DNA of 5,340 nucleotides. It comes from an uncultured Bacilli bacterium (GTDB taxonomy: Bacteria > Bacillota_I > Bacilli_A > RF39 > UBA660). The stretch lies in contig CANQVY010000089.1 of assembly GCA_947627405.1 (NCBI GenBank), forward strand, positions 1 to 5,340, in the 5' to 3' direction. The translations under genes were made by a program, and so were the position numbers. This document shows positions 1-5,213 of the stretch, piece by piece. Numbering within the stretch: the first letter of the stretch is position 1; every line of letters begins with the position of its first letter. The notes beneath the pieces were generated by a model. That model was not told where the DNA came from. It did no database searches and worked only from the letters and a program-made list of their open reading frames with translations.

Positions 1-150
1 ATGATGCCAAATGCTTTGTTAGGAATAAAGGAAGTATATGAACATCCTGAACTAAGAGCAAAGGACTTAATGGATAGAGAAAAAAAAGAACGGTATAAAA
101 TTTTAAAAGGTGAAAAAATAAAGAAACTTAGAAAAAAATATGAAAAATAA
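1..150 (+). CDS. C-terminal end or small basic protein of unknown function (possibly partial)
   Basis: An open frame runs from the first base of the window to a TAA at 148-150 and encodes 49 residues beginning MMPNALLGIKEVYEHPELR. The window edge hides what lies upstream, so this may be a complete small protein starting at one of the two leading ATG codons, or the tail of a larger protein. The second half is strongly charged, with 16 Lys/Arg in 49 residues, and looks helical; there is no membrane segment and no cysteine. Followed by a bidirectional terminator, it looks like the last gene of a plus-strand unit converging on the ferredoxin gene. I do not recognise the family and assign no function. 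That it is coding rests on the uninterrupted frame, the sensible composition and the terminator just after it. Confidence 0.5.
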   Translation: MMPNALLGIKEVYEHPELRAKDLMDREKKERYKILKGEKIKKLRKKYEK

Positions 151-173
151 AGAATTTGTAAAAACAAATGAAT

Positions 174-219
174 AAAAAAAACAAAGCCAGGACTGAATTT
201 AGCCTGGCTTTATTTTATT
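174..219. terminator. Bidirectional intrinsic terminator between converging genes
   Basis: A nine-base-pair stem, AAAGCCAGG (183-191) with CCTGGCTTT (203-211), encloses an 11-base loop. It is the most GC-rich patch in this stretch. On the plus strand it is followed by a T-rich run (TTTATTTTATT). On the minus strand the run of eight A at 174-181 reads as a U-tract. It can therefore end the plus-strand gene at 1-150 and the minus-strand ferredoxin gene, whose stop codon (217-215) lies just beyond the stem. Confidence 0.85.
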
Positions 220-406
220 CTTCTACTTCAATCGCAGAAGTTGGACAAGATTCTGAAGCATCTATGACTTCTTCTTTATTGTTTTCTGTTATATTTTCAC
301 TTTTGGCAATAGCAAGTCCATCTTCATCAATTTCAAATACGTCAGATGCAATGACTGTACAAGATCCGCATCCAATGCAAGCATCCTTATTTACTTTCGC
401 TTTCAT
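215..406 (-). CDS. fer: Ferredoxin, single [4Fe-4S] cluster
   Basis: A small acidic cytoplasmic electron carrier of 63 residues. The cluster ligands are Cys10, Cys13 and Cys16 in CIGCGSC, plus Cys54 in SCPTSAI. This is the four-cysteine pattern of the Bacillus-type monocluster ferredoxin, which carries one [4Fe-4S] centre; clostridial ferredoxins carry two. The core DVFEIDEDGLA between the ligand groups is typical of the family, and the protein is a little shorter than the B. subtilis one. The frame stays open upstream to an ATG at 457, but the start at 406 is preferred: AAAGGAAG lies six bases upstream, and the family begins at this point. It is probably transcribed alone from a promoter at 457-429, divergently from the next gene, and ends at the shared terminator. 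Its redox partners cannot be read from this window. Confidence 0.95.
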   Translation of the reverse strand: MKAKVNKDACIGCGSCTVIASDVFEIDEDGLAIAKSENITENNKEEVIDASESCPTSAIEVEE

Positions 407-428
407 ATTATACTTCCTTTCTGAGATA

Positions 429-457
429 ATTATATTATTCTTATTTAAAAAAAACAA
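429..457 (-). promoter_or_regulatory. Sigma-A type promoter for the ferredoxin gene
   Basis: Reading the minus strand, TTGTTT (457-452) is followed after 17 bases by a perfect TATAAT (434-429). Transcription would start near 422, only about 15 bases before the ferredoxin ATG, so the leader would hold little more than the ribosome binding site AAAGGAAG (420-413). The -35 box matches the consensus in only three of six positions, in an AT-rich background. Confidence 0.6.
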
Positions 458-465
458 TAACTATT

Positions 466-492
466 TTGTTTTTTTCTATTTTATGTTAAAAT
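466..492 (+). promoter_or_regulatory. Extended -10 promoter for the tail-anchored coiled-coil protein
   Basis: TAAAAT at 487-492 is preceded by TGT at 484-486, forming an extended -10 element (TGnTAAAAT). A weak -35 region, TTGTTT, lies at 466-471 with a 15-base spacer; shifted by one base (TTTGTT) the spacer is 16. Transcription would begin near 499, just before the ribosome binding site AGGTGA at 503-508. It sits back to back with the ferredoxin promoter. Confidence 0.55.
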
Positions 493-512
493 GAAAAAGA
501 GTAGGTGATGAT

Positions 513-1331
513 ATGAAAAGTCGTATGGATAAATATCAAGATGCATCTTCAAAAAAGAAACAAATAAAACGAACAAATAAAAATCAAGATTTATATAGTG
601 ATTTTTATACAAATACAAAATATACGAATGTAGAACAATATGATGATGGACATGTTGTTGATTTTTACTCTTCTTCTCAAAATATGAATAAGCGAGGCGA
701 TTATCATAAAGTTAAAGATTATAAAAAGCTTATTCCTGTTCAAAAATCACAGACAAAAGAAGAGATCAAGAAATATTTAGAAGAAGATAATAAAGTGTAT
801 GATATCAATCGCATTATTGCTACGGCAAAACAAAATAGAAAAGATCAAGAAGAGGAATTGGAAAGAAAAAGAAAATTAAGAAATAGTCAATATAATATTT
901 TTGAGGGAACAACGCTTGAAGAATTAAAACAAAGAAAGAAAAAAATTGAAGAAGAAAAAGAAAAAATTGATGAAATGATCCATACCATTTCTTCGGAACA
1001 ATTGCGAAAAGATATTGATACGGCTTTAGAAGATGATTTGTTTTCTGATTTAATGCCAACGAAGACAAAAAAGGAAGCCCTTGCGGATGAAGTTAAAAAA
1101 TTGATGGCTGAAACAGAAGATATAGAAGAAGAAAAAAAAGAACCGACTTTACAAGAAATTGATCGTTCCTTTTATACCAAATCTATGGATTTGTCTGATG
1201 CTGATTTTGAAATGGATGATGAATTGGAACAAGAATTGGGAAAAAATCATACCGTTTTAAAAATATTTTTGATTCTTATACTATTGATCGTTATAGGAAT
1301 TGCTATATATTTAATTATGACAAGAAAGTAA
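513..1331 (+). CDS. Coiled-coil protein with C-terminal membrane anchor, function unknown
   Basis: A 272-residue protein with no enzyme domain that I recognise. There is no N-terminal signal or membrane segment. The only hydrophobic stretch is at about residues 248-269, followed by the short tail TRK, so the protein looks tail-anchored with its bulk in the cytoplasm. Residues 1-80 are polar, Lys/Ser/Tyr-rich and probably disordered. Residues 108-160 are dense in Glu, Lys and Arg and look like a coiled coil. Residues 200-243 are very acidic, and EIDRSFYTKSMDLSDADFE (215-233) looks like a short conserved-type motif ahead of the anchor. The ATG at 513 is chosen because AGGTGA lies four bases upstream; Met5 is an alternative. 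It has its own promoter and terminator and forms a single-gene unit between ferredoxin and the sporulation/shape operon. An adaptor or scaffold role at the membrane is possible, but this is inference from architecture only. Confidence 0.85.
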   Translation: MKSRMDKYQDASSKKKQIKRTNKNQDLYSDFYTNTKYTNVEQYDDGHVVDFYSSSQNMNKRGDYHKVKDYKKLIPVQKSQTKEEIKKYLEEDNKVYDINRIIATAKQNRKDQEEELERKRKLRNSQYNIFEGTTLEELKQRKKKIEEEKEKIDEMIHTISSEQLRKDIDTALEDDLFSDLMPTKTKKEALADEVKKLMAETEDIEEEKKEPTLQEIDRSFYTKSMDLSDADFEMDDELEQELGKNHTVLKIFLILILLIVIGIAIYLIMTRK

Positions 1332-1353
1332 TTTTATTGCTTTCTTTTTTTTT
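1322..1353 (+). terminator. Intrinsic terminator overlapping a stop codon
   Basis: Bases 1322-1332 pair with 1336-1346 to form an 11-base-pair stem (AAGAAAGTAAT with ATTGCTTTCTT, one T-G wobble) and a three-base loop. A run of seven T (1347-1353) follows. The TAA stop of the upstream gene (1329-1331) lies within the left arm. It separates the tail-anchored protein gene from the downstream operon. Confidence 0.8.
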
Positions 1354-1390
1354 CGACAAATAAGAACATAGGAAATAGATATTATAAAAG

Positions 1391-1395
1391 AGGAG
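1391..1395 (+). promoter_or_regulatory. Ribosome binding site setting the start of the SPOR protein
   Basis: AGGAG at 1391-1395 directly abuts an in-frame ATG at 1396, which therefore cannot be the start served by this site. It lies nine bases before the ATG at 1405, which is taken as the start. Confidence 0.75.
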
Positions 1396-1404
1396 ATGAG
1401 ATTT

Positions 1405-1857
1405 ATGAAGCTTTCTTTTATAATACCTATTATTTTTTCAATTCTTTTGGGTTGGTTTTTTGGCAATTTTATATACAATCAATATAGTCATGTTTCAGAG
1501 GAATATAGGAATAGTGAAACCATTTATTTTTTACAACAAGGAGTATATTCAAATGATCAAGTGCTTAAAAAAAATATATCTAGTTTAGATGCTTTTACAA
1601 CTATAGAAGATGATAATAAATATTATGTATATGTTGGAATTACGAATAATTATAATGATGCTATACATATAAAAAAATTATATAAGGAAAAAGGTTATGA
1701 TTTATATATAAAAGAAGATAAAAGCAATAATGCATTCTTTTTAAATGATTTAAAACAATACAGCATTTTATTGCAAAACACAGATGATTTTACTAAAGTT
1801 AATCGTATATTAAAGGCTGTTTTAGCTAGTTATGAAGAAAATGTTTTACAAACTTAA
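1405..1857 (+). CDS. SPOR-domain membrane protein, SpoIIB-like
   Basis: A 150-residue bitopic protein. Residues 4-25 form an N-terminal membrane anchor and the rest should face outwards, or into the space between septal membranes. Residues 40-103, from YFLQQGVYSNDQ to GYDLYIKED, have the beta-alpha-beta-beta-alpha-beta rhythm of a SPOR domain, which binds septal peptidoglycan stripped of stem peptides. Typical signs are the opening FLQQGVY, the central YYVYVGITN and the helix before GYDLYI. A helical tail (115-146) ending near ASYEENVL follows. In B. subtilis the SPOR protein SpoIIB lies just upstream of maf and radC and helps septal peptidoglycan thinning at engulfment. The position next to radC here supports orthology, although this protein is much shorter than SpoIIB. 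It opens a six-gene array. The start at 1405 fits the ribosome binding site at 1391-1395. The fold call is good; the SpoIIB identity rests mainly on synteny. Confidence 0.8.
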   Translation: MKLSFIIPIIFSILLGWFFGNFIYNQYSHVSEEYRNSETIYFLQQGVYSNDQVLKKNISSLDAFTTIEDDNKYYVYVGITNNYNDAIHIKKLYKEKGYDLYIKEDKSNNAFFLNDLKQYSILLQNTDDFTKVNRILKAVLASYEENVLQT

Positions 1858-1890
1858 GATAATTTGAAAAATCAGACTAATAATATAAAC

Positions 1891-1897
1891 GAGGTGA
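1891..1897 (+). promoter_or_regulatory. Ribosome binding site selecting a TTG start for radC
   Basis: GAGGTGA at 1891-1897 lies five bases before the in-frame TTG at 1903. A TTG at 1864 would only lengthen the protein beyond the family, and an ATG at 1915 is 17 bases away, too far for this site. Confidence 0.75.
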
Positions 1898-1902
1898 TTC
1901 GT

Positions 1903-2589
1903 TTGATCTATAAAATGAAGGATATCCCAAAAGAAGAAAGACCTAGAGAAAGATTGTTAAAATATGGAGTAGAAAATTTATCCAATAGCGAGTTGTTATC
2001 GATTCTTTTAAAGACAGGAACTAAGGATTCATCTGTAAAGGATATTGCGATCGAAATTTTAAATAGTATTCGCAACGTTCAAGATTTAAAAAATATTACA
2101 ATTAATAATTTGATGAATATTAAAGGAATAGGAGAAATAAAAGCCATAGAGTTAATTGCCACTATAGAACTTGGAAAGAGGTTATTTTTAAATAATATGG
2201 AGGAAGAAAAAATTAAATTAAATAATCCAAAAAGTATTTATAAATCAAGTAAATATTTGTTTTATGATAAAAAACAAGAATATTTTTATTGTTTATACTT
2301 TGACAATAAACAAAGATTGATAGAAAGGAAGTTGTTGTTTATGGGAACTATTAATAAAAGTATCGTTCATCCAAGAGAAGTATTTAAAGAAGCTTATTTA
2401 TTGAGTGCATCTTCAATTGTATGCATGCATAATCATCCTAGTGGAGATGTAACCCCTTCTAATGAGGATATAGAATTAACCAAAGCTTTAGTAAAAGTAG
2501 GACAAGTCGCAAATATACCTGTTGTTGATCATATTGTGGTCAGTAATGATAGCTATTACAGTTTTTATGAGAATGATATATTGTTATGA
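1903..2589 (+). CDS. radC: RadC family JAMM/MPN-domain protein
   Basis: A 228-residue protein, close to the usual RadC length of about 225-230. The N-terminal part carries the signature EERPRERLL, then a helix-hairpin-helix region at about 72-93 (NIKGIGEIKAIELIATIELG). The C-terminal MPN domain holds the JAMM metal motif: His176 and His178 in MHNHPSG, then Ser186 and Asp189 in SNED, with the exact HxH-x7-SxxD spacing. The fold resembles Zn-dependent isopeptidases. The name came from a DNA-repair phenotype that was later reassigned, and the cellular role of RadC remains unclear. The TTG start at 1903 is chosen for GAGGTGA five bases upstream and because it makes the N terminus match the family. 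Its TGA stop overlaps the mreC ATG as ATGA, implying coupled translation. In B. subtilis radC sits at the same place, but mreB follows it; here mreC does. Confidence 0.96.
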   Translation: MIYKMKDIPKEERPRERLLKYGVENLSNSELLSILLKTGTKDSSVKDIAIEILNSIRNVQDLKNITINNLMNIKGIGEIKAIELIATIELGKRLFLNNMEEEKIKLNNPKSIYKSSKYLFYDKKQEYFYCLYFDNKQRLIERKLLFMGTINKSIVHPREVFKEAYLLSASSIVCMHNHPSGDVTPSNEDIELTKALVKVGQVANIPVVDHIVVSNDSYYSFYENDILL

Positions 2590-3323
2590 AAAATAATAAA
2601 ATTGTGATTGGTTTATTTGCGTTTCTTGTTGTATTTTCTTCTTTAACTTATTTTTTGAATGTCAATCGAAAAGTATTTAAAATTGAAAGCTTTATTCGAA
2701 ATTATTTGATTGAGGCCTATTCTTTTCTTCCTAAAGTTTTAGCGAAAGAACAACATATTAAATTAGAGAAATATTTAAATGAATCTTTAAAAAAAGAAAA
2801 TCAAGATTTAAAAGAATTATTAGAATTGAATCGTACTTTGAGTGAGTTTCAATATGTAAATGCTACTGTCTTATATAGAAATGTAAATTATTGGTTGGAT
2901 ACAATTACAATTGATAAAGGAAGTAAAGATGGGATTGCGATCAATGATAGTGTAGTTACAAAAGATGGTTTAATTGGGAAAATTGTAACTGTTAATGACA
3001 AGAATAGTATTGTAAGTTTATTAACGACAAATGACAATTATTATGTATCTGTAAGAGTTAATGATTATAATGGACTGTTGTATGAATATGATAAAAAAGA
3101 AAATGCTATCAAAGTAAAAGGAATCGATAAAAAAGGTAAAATTGAAGTCGGGGATGAAGTTGTAACGAATGGCTTAGGAGGAATTTTTCCCAGTGGACTT
3201 TACATAGGAAAAGTCAAAAAAATAGAGAATGATACATATGATTTAAGTAAAATTGTCTATGTAGATACAAAACAAAATTTTAACAATATCAATTATGTAA
3301 TGGTGGTAGGTGCTAAAAAATGA
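2586..3323 (+). CDS. mreC: Rod shape-determining protein MreC
   Basis: A membrane-anchored scaffold of the elongasome, acting on the outer face of the membrane, where it organises the RodA/PBP2-type synthase and links to MreD. At 245 residues it is on the short side. Residues 4-24 are the N-terminal membrane anchor and about 53-90 a coiled coil used for dimerisation. Residues 92-245 form the paired beta-barrel region, with typical stretches ITIDKGSKDGI (107-117), KDGLIGKIV (126-134) and VGDEVVTNGLGGIFPSGLYI (188-207). Translation is probably coupled to radC through the ATGA overlap, because no strong ribosome binding site precedes it. The TGA stop in turn overlaps the mreD start. The missing feature is mreB, which normally lies immediately upstream. 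Confidence 0.96.
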   Translation: MKNNKIVIGLFAFLVVFSSLTYFLNVNRKVFKIESFIRNYLIEAYSFLPKVLAKEQHIKLEKYLNESLKKENQDLKELLELNRTLSEFQYVNATVLYRNVNYWLDTITIDKGSKDGIAINDSVVTKDGLIGKIVTVNDKNSIVSLLTTNDNYYVSVRVNDYNGLLYEYDKKENAIKVKGIDKKGKIEVGDEVVTNGLGGIFPSGLYIGKVKKIENDTYDLSKIVYVDTKQNFNNINYVMVVGAKK

Positions 3324-3829
3324 GTATATTTCTTTTGGTTTTTTCCTTTTTATTACAAGGTATACTTTCTTTATATTTGCCTTTTCATTTTAACCAATTA
3401 TACTTTTTATCTTATCATTTTCTAGTTGTTGTATTAGTAATTCTTTATCCAATTTATTATAAAAAAAAGAAGATAACTATGTATTATATCATTTGTATTC
3501 TTTATGGTTTATTGTTTGATTTTGTCTATACAAATACTTTAATGATCGATAGTATACTTTTTTTGGTTATTGGGATTGTTGCGCGATTCTTTTATTTGAA
3601 ATTGGATGATAATCTATTCAATCTATTTTTCATTCTTTTAAGCAGTATATTTTTATATGATACATTATTTTATTTGCTTATGGTTTTATTTGCAAATATT
3701 CCTTTTCATCCTTTTGATTTATTTTATAAATTTATTCATTCTATTTTGTTAAATCTAATTTATGGATTTATTATTTATGCCTTTATCACCAAATATAAAA
3801 AGAAAATAAAAACCAGTATATATGTATGA
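3320..3829 (+). CDS. mreD: Rod shape-determining membrane protein MreD
   Basis: A 169-residue integral membrane protein, close to the B. subtilis length. Hydrophobic helices fall at about 2-19, 31-47, 54-70, 75-92, 99-125 and 137-157. The GLLFDFVY stretch (63-70) matches the conserved Gly-x-x-x-Asp region in the third helix of MreD. The protein partners MreC in the cell-wall elongation complex, and its order directly after mreC is near universal. AGGTG at 3308-3312 lies seven bases before the ATG, and the ATGA overlap with mreC suggests coupled expression. The stop is TGA. In B. subtilis minC and minD follow; here a 30-base gap leads straight to spoIVFA. MreD is poorly conserved in sequence, so the call combines topology, the helix-three motif and gene order. 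Confidence 0.93.
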   Translation: MSIFLLVFSFLLQGILSLYLPFHFNQLYFLSYHFLVVVLVILYPIYYKKKKITMYYIICILYGLLFDFVYTNTLMIDSILFLVIGIVARFFYLKLDDNLFNLFFILLSSIFLYDTLFYLLMVLFANIPFHPFDLFYKFIHSILLNLIYGFIIYAFITKYKKKIKTSIYV

Positions 3830-3844
3830 AAATAAGCATATAAT
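3816..3844 (+). promoter_or_regulatory. Possible sigma-E-like promoter before spoIVFA
   Basis: GTATATA (3816-3822), a 14-base spacer and CATATAAT (3837-3844) resemble the mother-cell sigma-E promoter, which has a KMATATT-like -35 and a CATAnnnT -10. In B. subtilis the spoIVF operon is sigma-E dependent, so such a site is expected here. The same bases contain a perfect sigma-A TATAAT (3839-3844) without a good -35. The inferred start, near 3851, would fall within the ribosome binding site, which weakens the case. Chance matches are common in DNA this AT-rich. Confidence 0.3.
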
Positions 3845-3859
3845 TTATTGGTGAAGATT

Positions 3860-4465
3860 ATGAATATAGAGCAATACAAACAACAAAAACAGAAAAAAAA
3901 ATCAAATCATAAAAGTAGTAATTTAAAAAAGAAGTTATTTAGTTTATTTAGTCGAGCATTACTTACTATTATTCTTTTTTTACTGTGTCTTATTTTATGT
4001 AAAAGCAATACGACGATCAAGAAAACGATTTATAAATATGTTTACAATACAAATTTTCAGTTTGCTTCCTTCAATAAATTCTATAAAAAATATTTAGGAA
4101 ATGTGCTTCCTTTAGATACTTTTATTGATACAAACGAAAAAGAAGTATTTCATGAAAAATTATCTTATAGCAAAAGCAATCTTTATAAAGATGGTGTAAA
4201 ACTTACTGTAAGTGATGATTATTTAGTTCCTGTTTTAGAAAGTGGAATTGTCGTTTACATGGGGCAAAAAGATCATTATCAAAATACAATTATCATTCAA
4301 CAAATCAATGGAGTGGATGTGTGGTATGGAAATATAAAGAATAGTAGTGTAAAAATGTATGATTATATTGAAAAAGGGAGTTTGCTAGGAGAAGCTGATG
4401 GAAATTATATATATATGGTATTTGCAAAGGAAGGAAAGTTCTTAAATTATAAAGACTATATTTAA
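3860..4465 (+). CDS. spoIVFA: Stage IV sporulation protein FA, regulator of the pro-sigma-K protease
   Basis: A 201-residue single-pass membrane protein. Residues 1-28 are basic and cytoplasmic, 33-49 cross the membrane, a linker with FQFASFNKFYKKYLG (66-80) follows, and about 124-201 form a degenerate LytM/M23 fold. Within that fold GIVVYMG (129-135), IIIQQINGVDVWYGNI (144-159) and VKMYDYIEKGSLLG (164-177) are the typical SpoIVFA beta strands. The metal-binding histidines of active M23 peptidases are absent: the HxH position reads YIYM. It is therefore expected to be a scaffold, as in B. subtilis, where SpoIVFA holds SpoIVFB and BofA in the outer forespore membrane and is cut by SpoIVB to release pro-sigma-K processing. 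It is shorter than the B. subtilis protein of about 264 residues. The ATG at 3860 follows GGTGA by five bases. Its end overlaps the inferred spoIVFB start, and minCD, its usual upstream neighbours, are absent. Confidence 0.92.
   Translation: MNIEQYKQQKQKKKSNHKSSNLKKKLFSLFSRALLTIILFLLCLILCKSNTTIKKTIYKYVYNTNFQFASFNKFYKKYLGNVLPLDTFIDTNEKEVFHEKLSYSKSNLYKDGVKLTVSDDYLVPVLESGIVVYMGQKDHYQNTIIIQQINGVDVWYGNIKNSSVKMYDYIEKGSLLGEADGNYIYMVFAKEGKFLNYKDYI
4427..4438 (+). promoter_or_regulatory. Ribosome binding site for spoIVFB inside the end of spoIVFA
   Basis: AAGGAAGGAAAG is purine-rich and resembles a Shine-Dalgarno site. It ends seven bases before an in-frame ATT at 4446 but lies 76 bases before the first in-frame ATG (4515), which has no purine-rich site of its own. 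It therefore favours initiation near 4446. Confidence 0.6.
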
Positions 4466-5204
4466 AAAAATCAAATTTAATCCACTTACTATATTTGTAA
4501 TCTTTCTATATTTTATGGCTGGTTTGTTTAAAGATTTCTTTGTGTATTTTTTTATTATTTTTATTCATGAACTAGGACATTCTATTACTGGATTGTTATT
4601 AGGTTGGAAATTAAAAAGTATTTCTATTTATCCATTTGGAGGATATTCAAAGTTTGATGAAGACATCAATCGACCTATAAAAGAAGAATTGCTTATTTTA
4701 TTCATGGGACCCCTTACACAAATTATTGTATTGGGATTTATTATTGTGTGTATTAAAAACCTTCAGATACAATCTTTATTTATTCAATACAATCTTTCCA
4801 TTTTGATTTTTAATTTATTTCCAATTTATCCATTAGATGGTGGTAGAATTGTCAATTTATTTTTTAATAAAAAATTACCTTTTTTAAAAAGTTTTAATTT
4901 ATCCATTTTTCTTTCTTGTATTTTGCTATGGTTATTAATAGTTATCAGTATAAAATATAAATTATTGCTTAATTTTATTTCCATTTTATGTTTTTTAGGT
5001 GTTCTTTTATATAAGGAGTATAGAAATAAAAATTATTATTTTAATAAATTTAGATTAGAAAGATTTTTGAATCATTATAATTTTTTTAATATAAAAAAAA
5101 TAAAAATTGATAGAGAAATGATGCGTGATAAAAAACATCTATTTTTATATAATAATCATTATATGACAGAAAAAGAGTATTTAAAAAAATTTTTTAAAAA
5201 ATAA
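4446..5204 (+). CDS. spoIVFB: Stage IV sporulation protein FB, site-2 intramembrane metalloprotease
   Basis: This protease cleaves pro-sigma-K within the outer forespore membrane. Counting from the ATT at 4446 it has 252 residues. Zinc ligands are His41 and His45 with catalytic Glu42 in HELGH, and Asp131 in FPIYPLDGGRI. PFGGYSKFDED, NRPIKEELLILFMGPL and EYRNKNYYFNKFRLERF follow the SpoIVFB pattern. About six membrane helices can be seen. The first in-frame ATG (4515) would remove most of the first helix and has no ribosome binding site. The residues before it (KIKFNPLTIFVIFLYF) align without gaps to the N terminus of B. subtilis SpoIVFB as I remember it. No ATG, GTG or TTG exists between the upstream in-frame stop and 4515, so an ATT start is inferred. 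The tail after the last helix is about 60 residues, shorter than the CBS region of B. subtilis SpoIVFB (288 residues). Function is confident; the exact start is inferred. Confidence 0.93.
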   Translation: MIKTIFKKIKFNPLTIFVIFLYFMAGLFKDFFVYFFIIFIHELGHSITGLLLGWKLKSISIYPFGGYSKFDEDINRPIKEELLILFMGPLTQIIVLGFIIVCIKNLQIQSLFIQYNLSILIFNLFPIYPLDGGRIVNLFFNKKLPFLKSFNLSIFLSCILLWLLIVISIKYKLLLNFISILCFLGVLLYKEYRNKNYYFNKFRLERFLNHYNFFNIKKIKIDREMMRDKKHLFLYNNHYMTEKEYLKKFFKK

Positions 5205-5213
5205 AACAAATTG

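Noticed and set aside
407..412. A second TATAAT on the minus strand next to the ferredoxin ATG
   Set aside because: A promoter here would start transcription inside the coding sequence and leave out the ribosome binding site.
168..494. Plus-strand open frame of 108 codons
   Set aside because: It lies over the ferredoxin gene on the opposite strand. The ferredoxin frame has the cysteine motif, a ribosome binding site and a promoter; this frame is a low-complexity antisense shadow with no ribosome binding site.
820..1068. Minus-strand open frame of 82 codons, Phe/Leu-rich
   Set aside because: It is the antisense of the Glu/Lys-rich coiled-coil coding region (GAA and AAA read back as TTC and TTT), so its hydrophobic look is an artefact.
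1353..1397. Promoter boxes before the SPOR gene: TCGACA (1353-1358), TATTAT (1380-1385), and ATAGGAAAT (1368-1376), which resembles a sigma-H -35
   Set aside because: The sigma-A-like pair has a 21-base spacer, and no fitting sigma-H -10 (GAAT) lies at the right distance without falling in the ribosome binding site. A promoter must exist after the terminator, but I cannot place it.
1864..1902. A longer radC starting at TTG 1864
   Set aside because: The extra 13 residues do not resemble RadC N termini, and the GAGGTGA ribosome binding site lies downstream of that start.
4455..4475. Programmed frameshift producing a SpoIVFA-SpoIVFB fusion
   Set aside because: The long A-run lies after the spoIVFA stop, no classic slippery site with a following structure is seen, and the two proteins are separate in known systems. 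An internal start with its own ribosome binding site explains the overlap better.
5181..5201. AT-only palindrome (TTAAAAAAATTTTTTAA) at the end of spoIVFB as a terminator
   Set aside because: It is inside the coding sequence, has no GC pairs, and is expected by chance in Lys/Phe codon runs.
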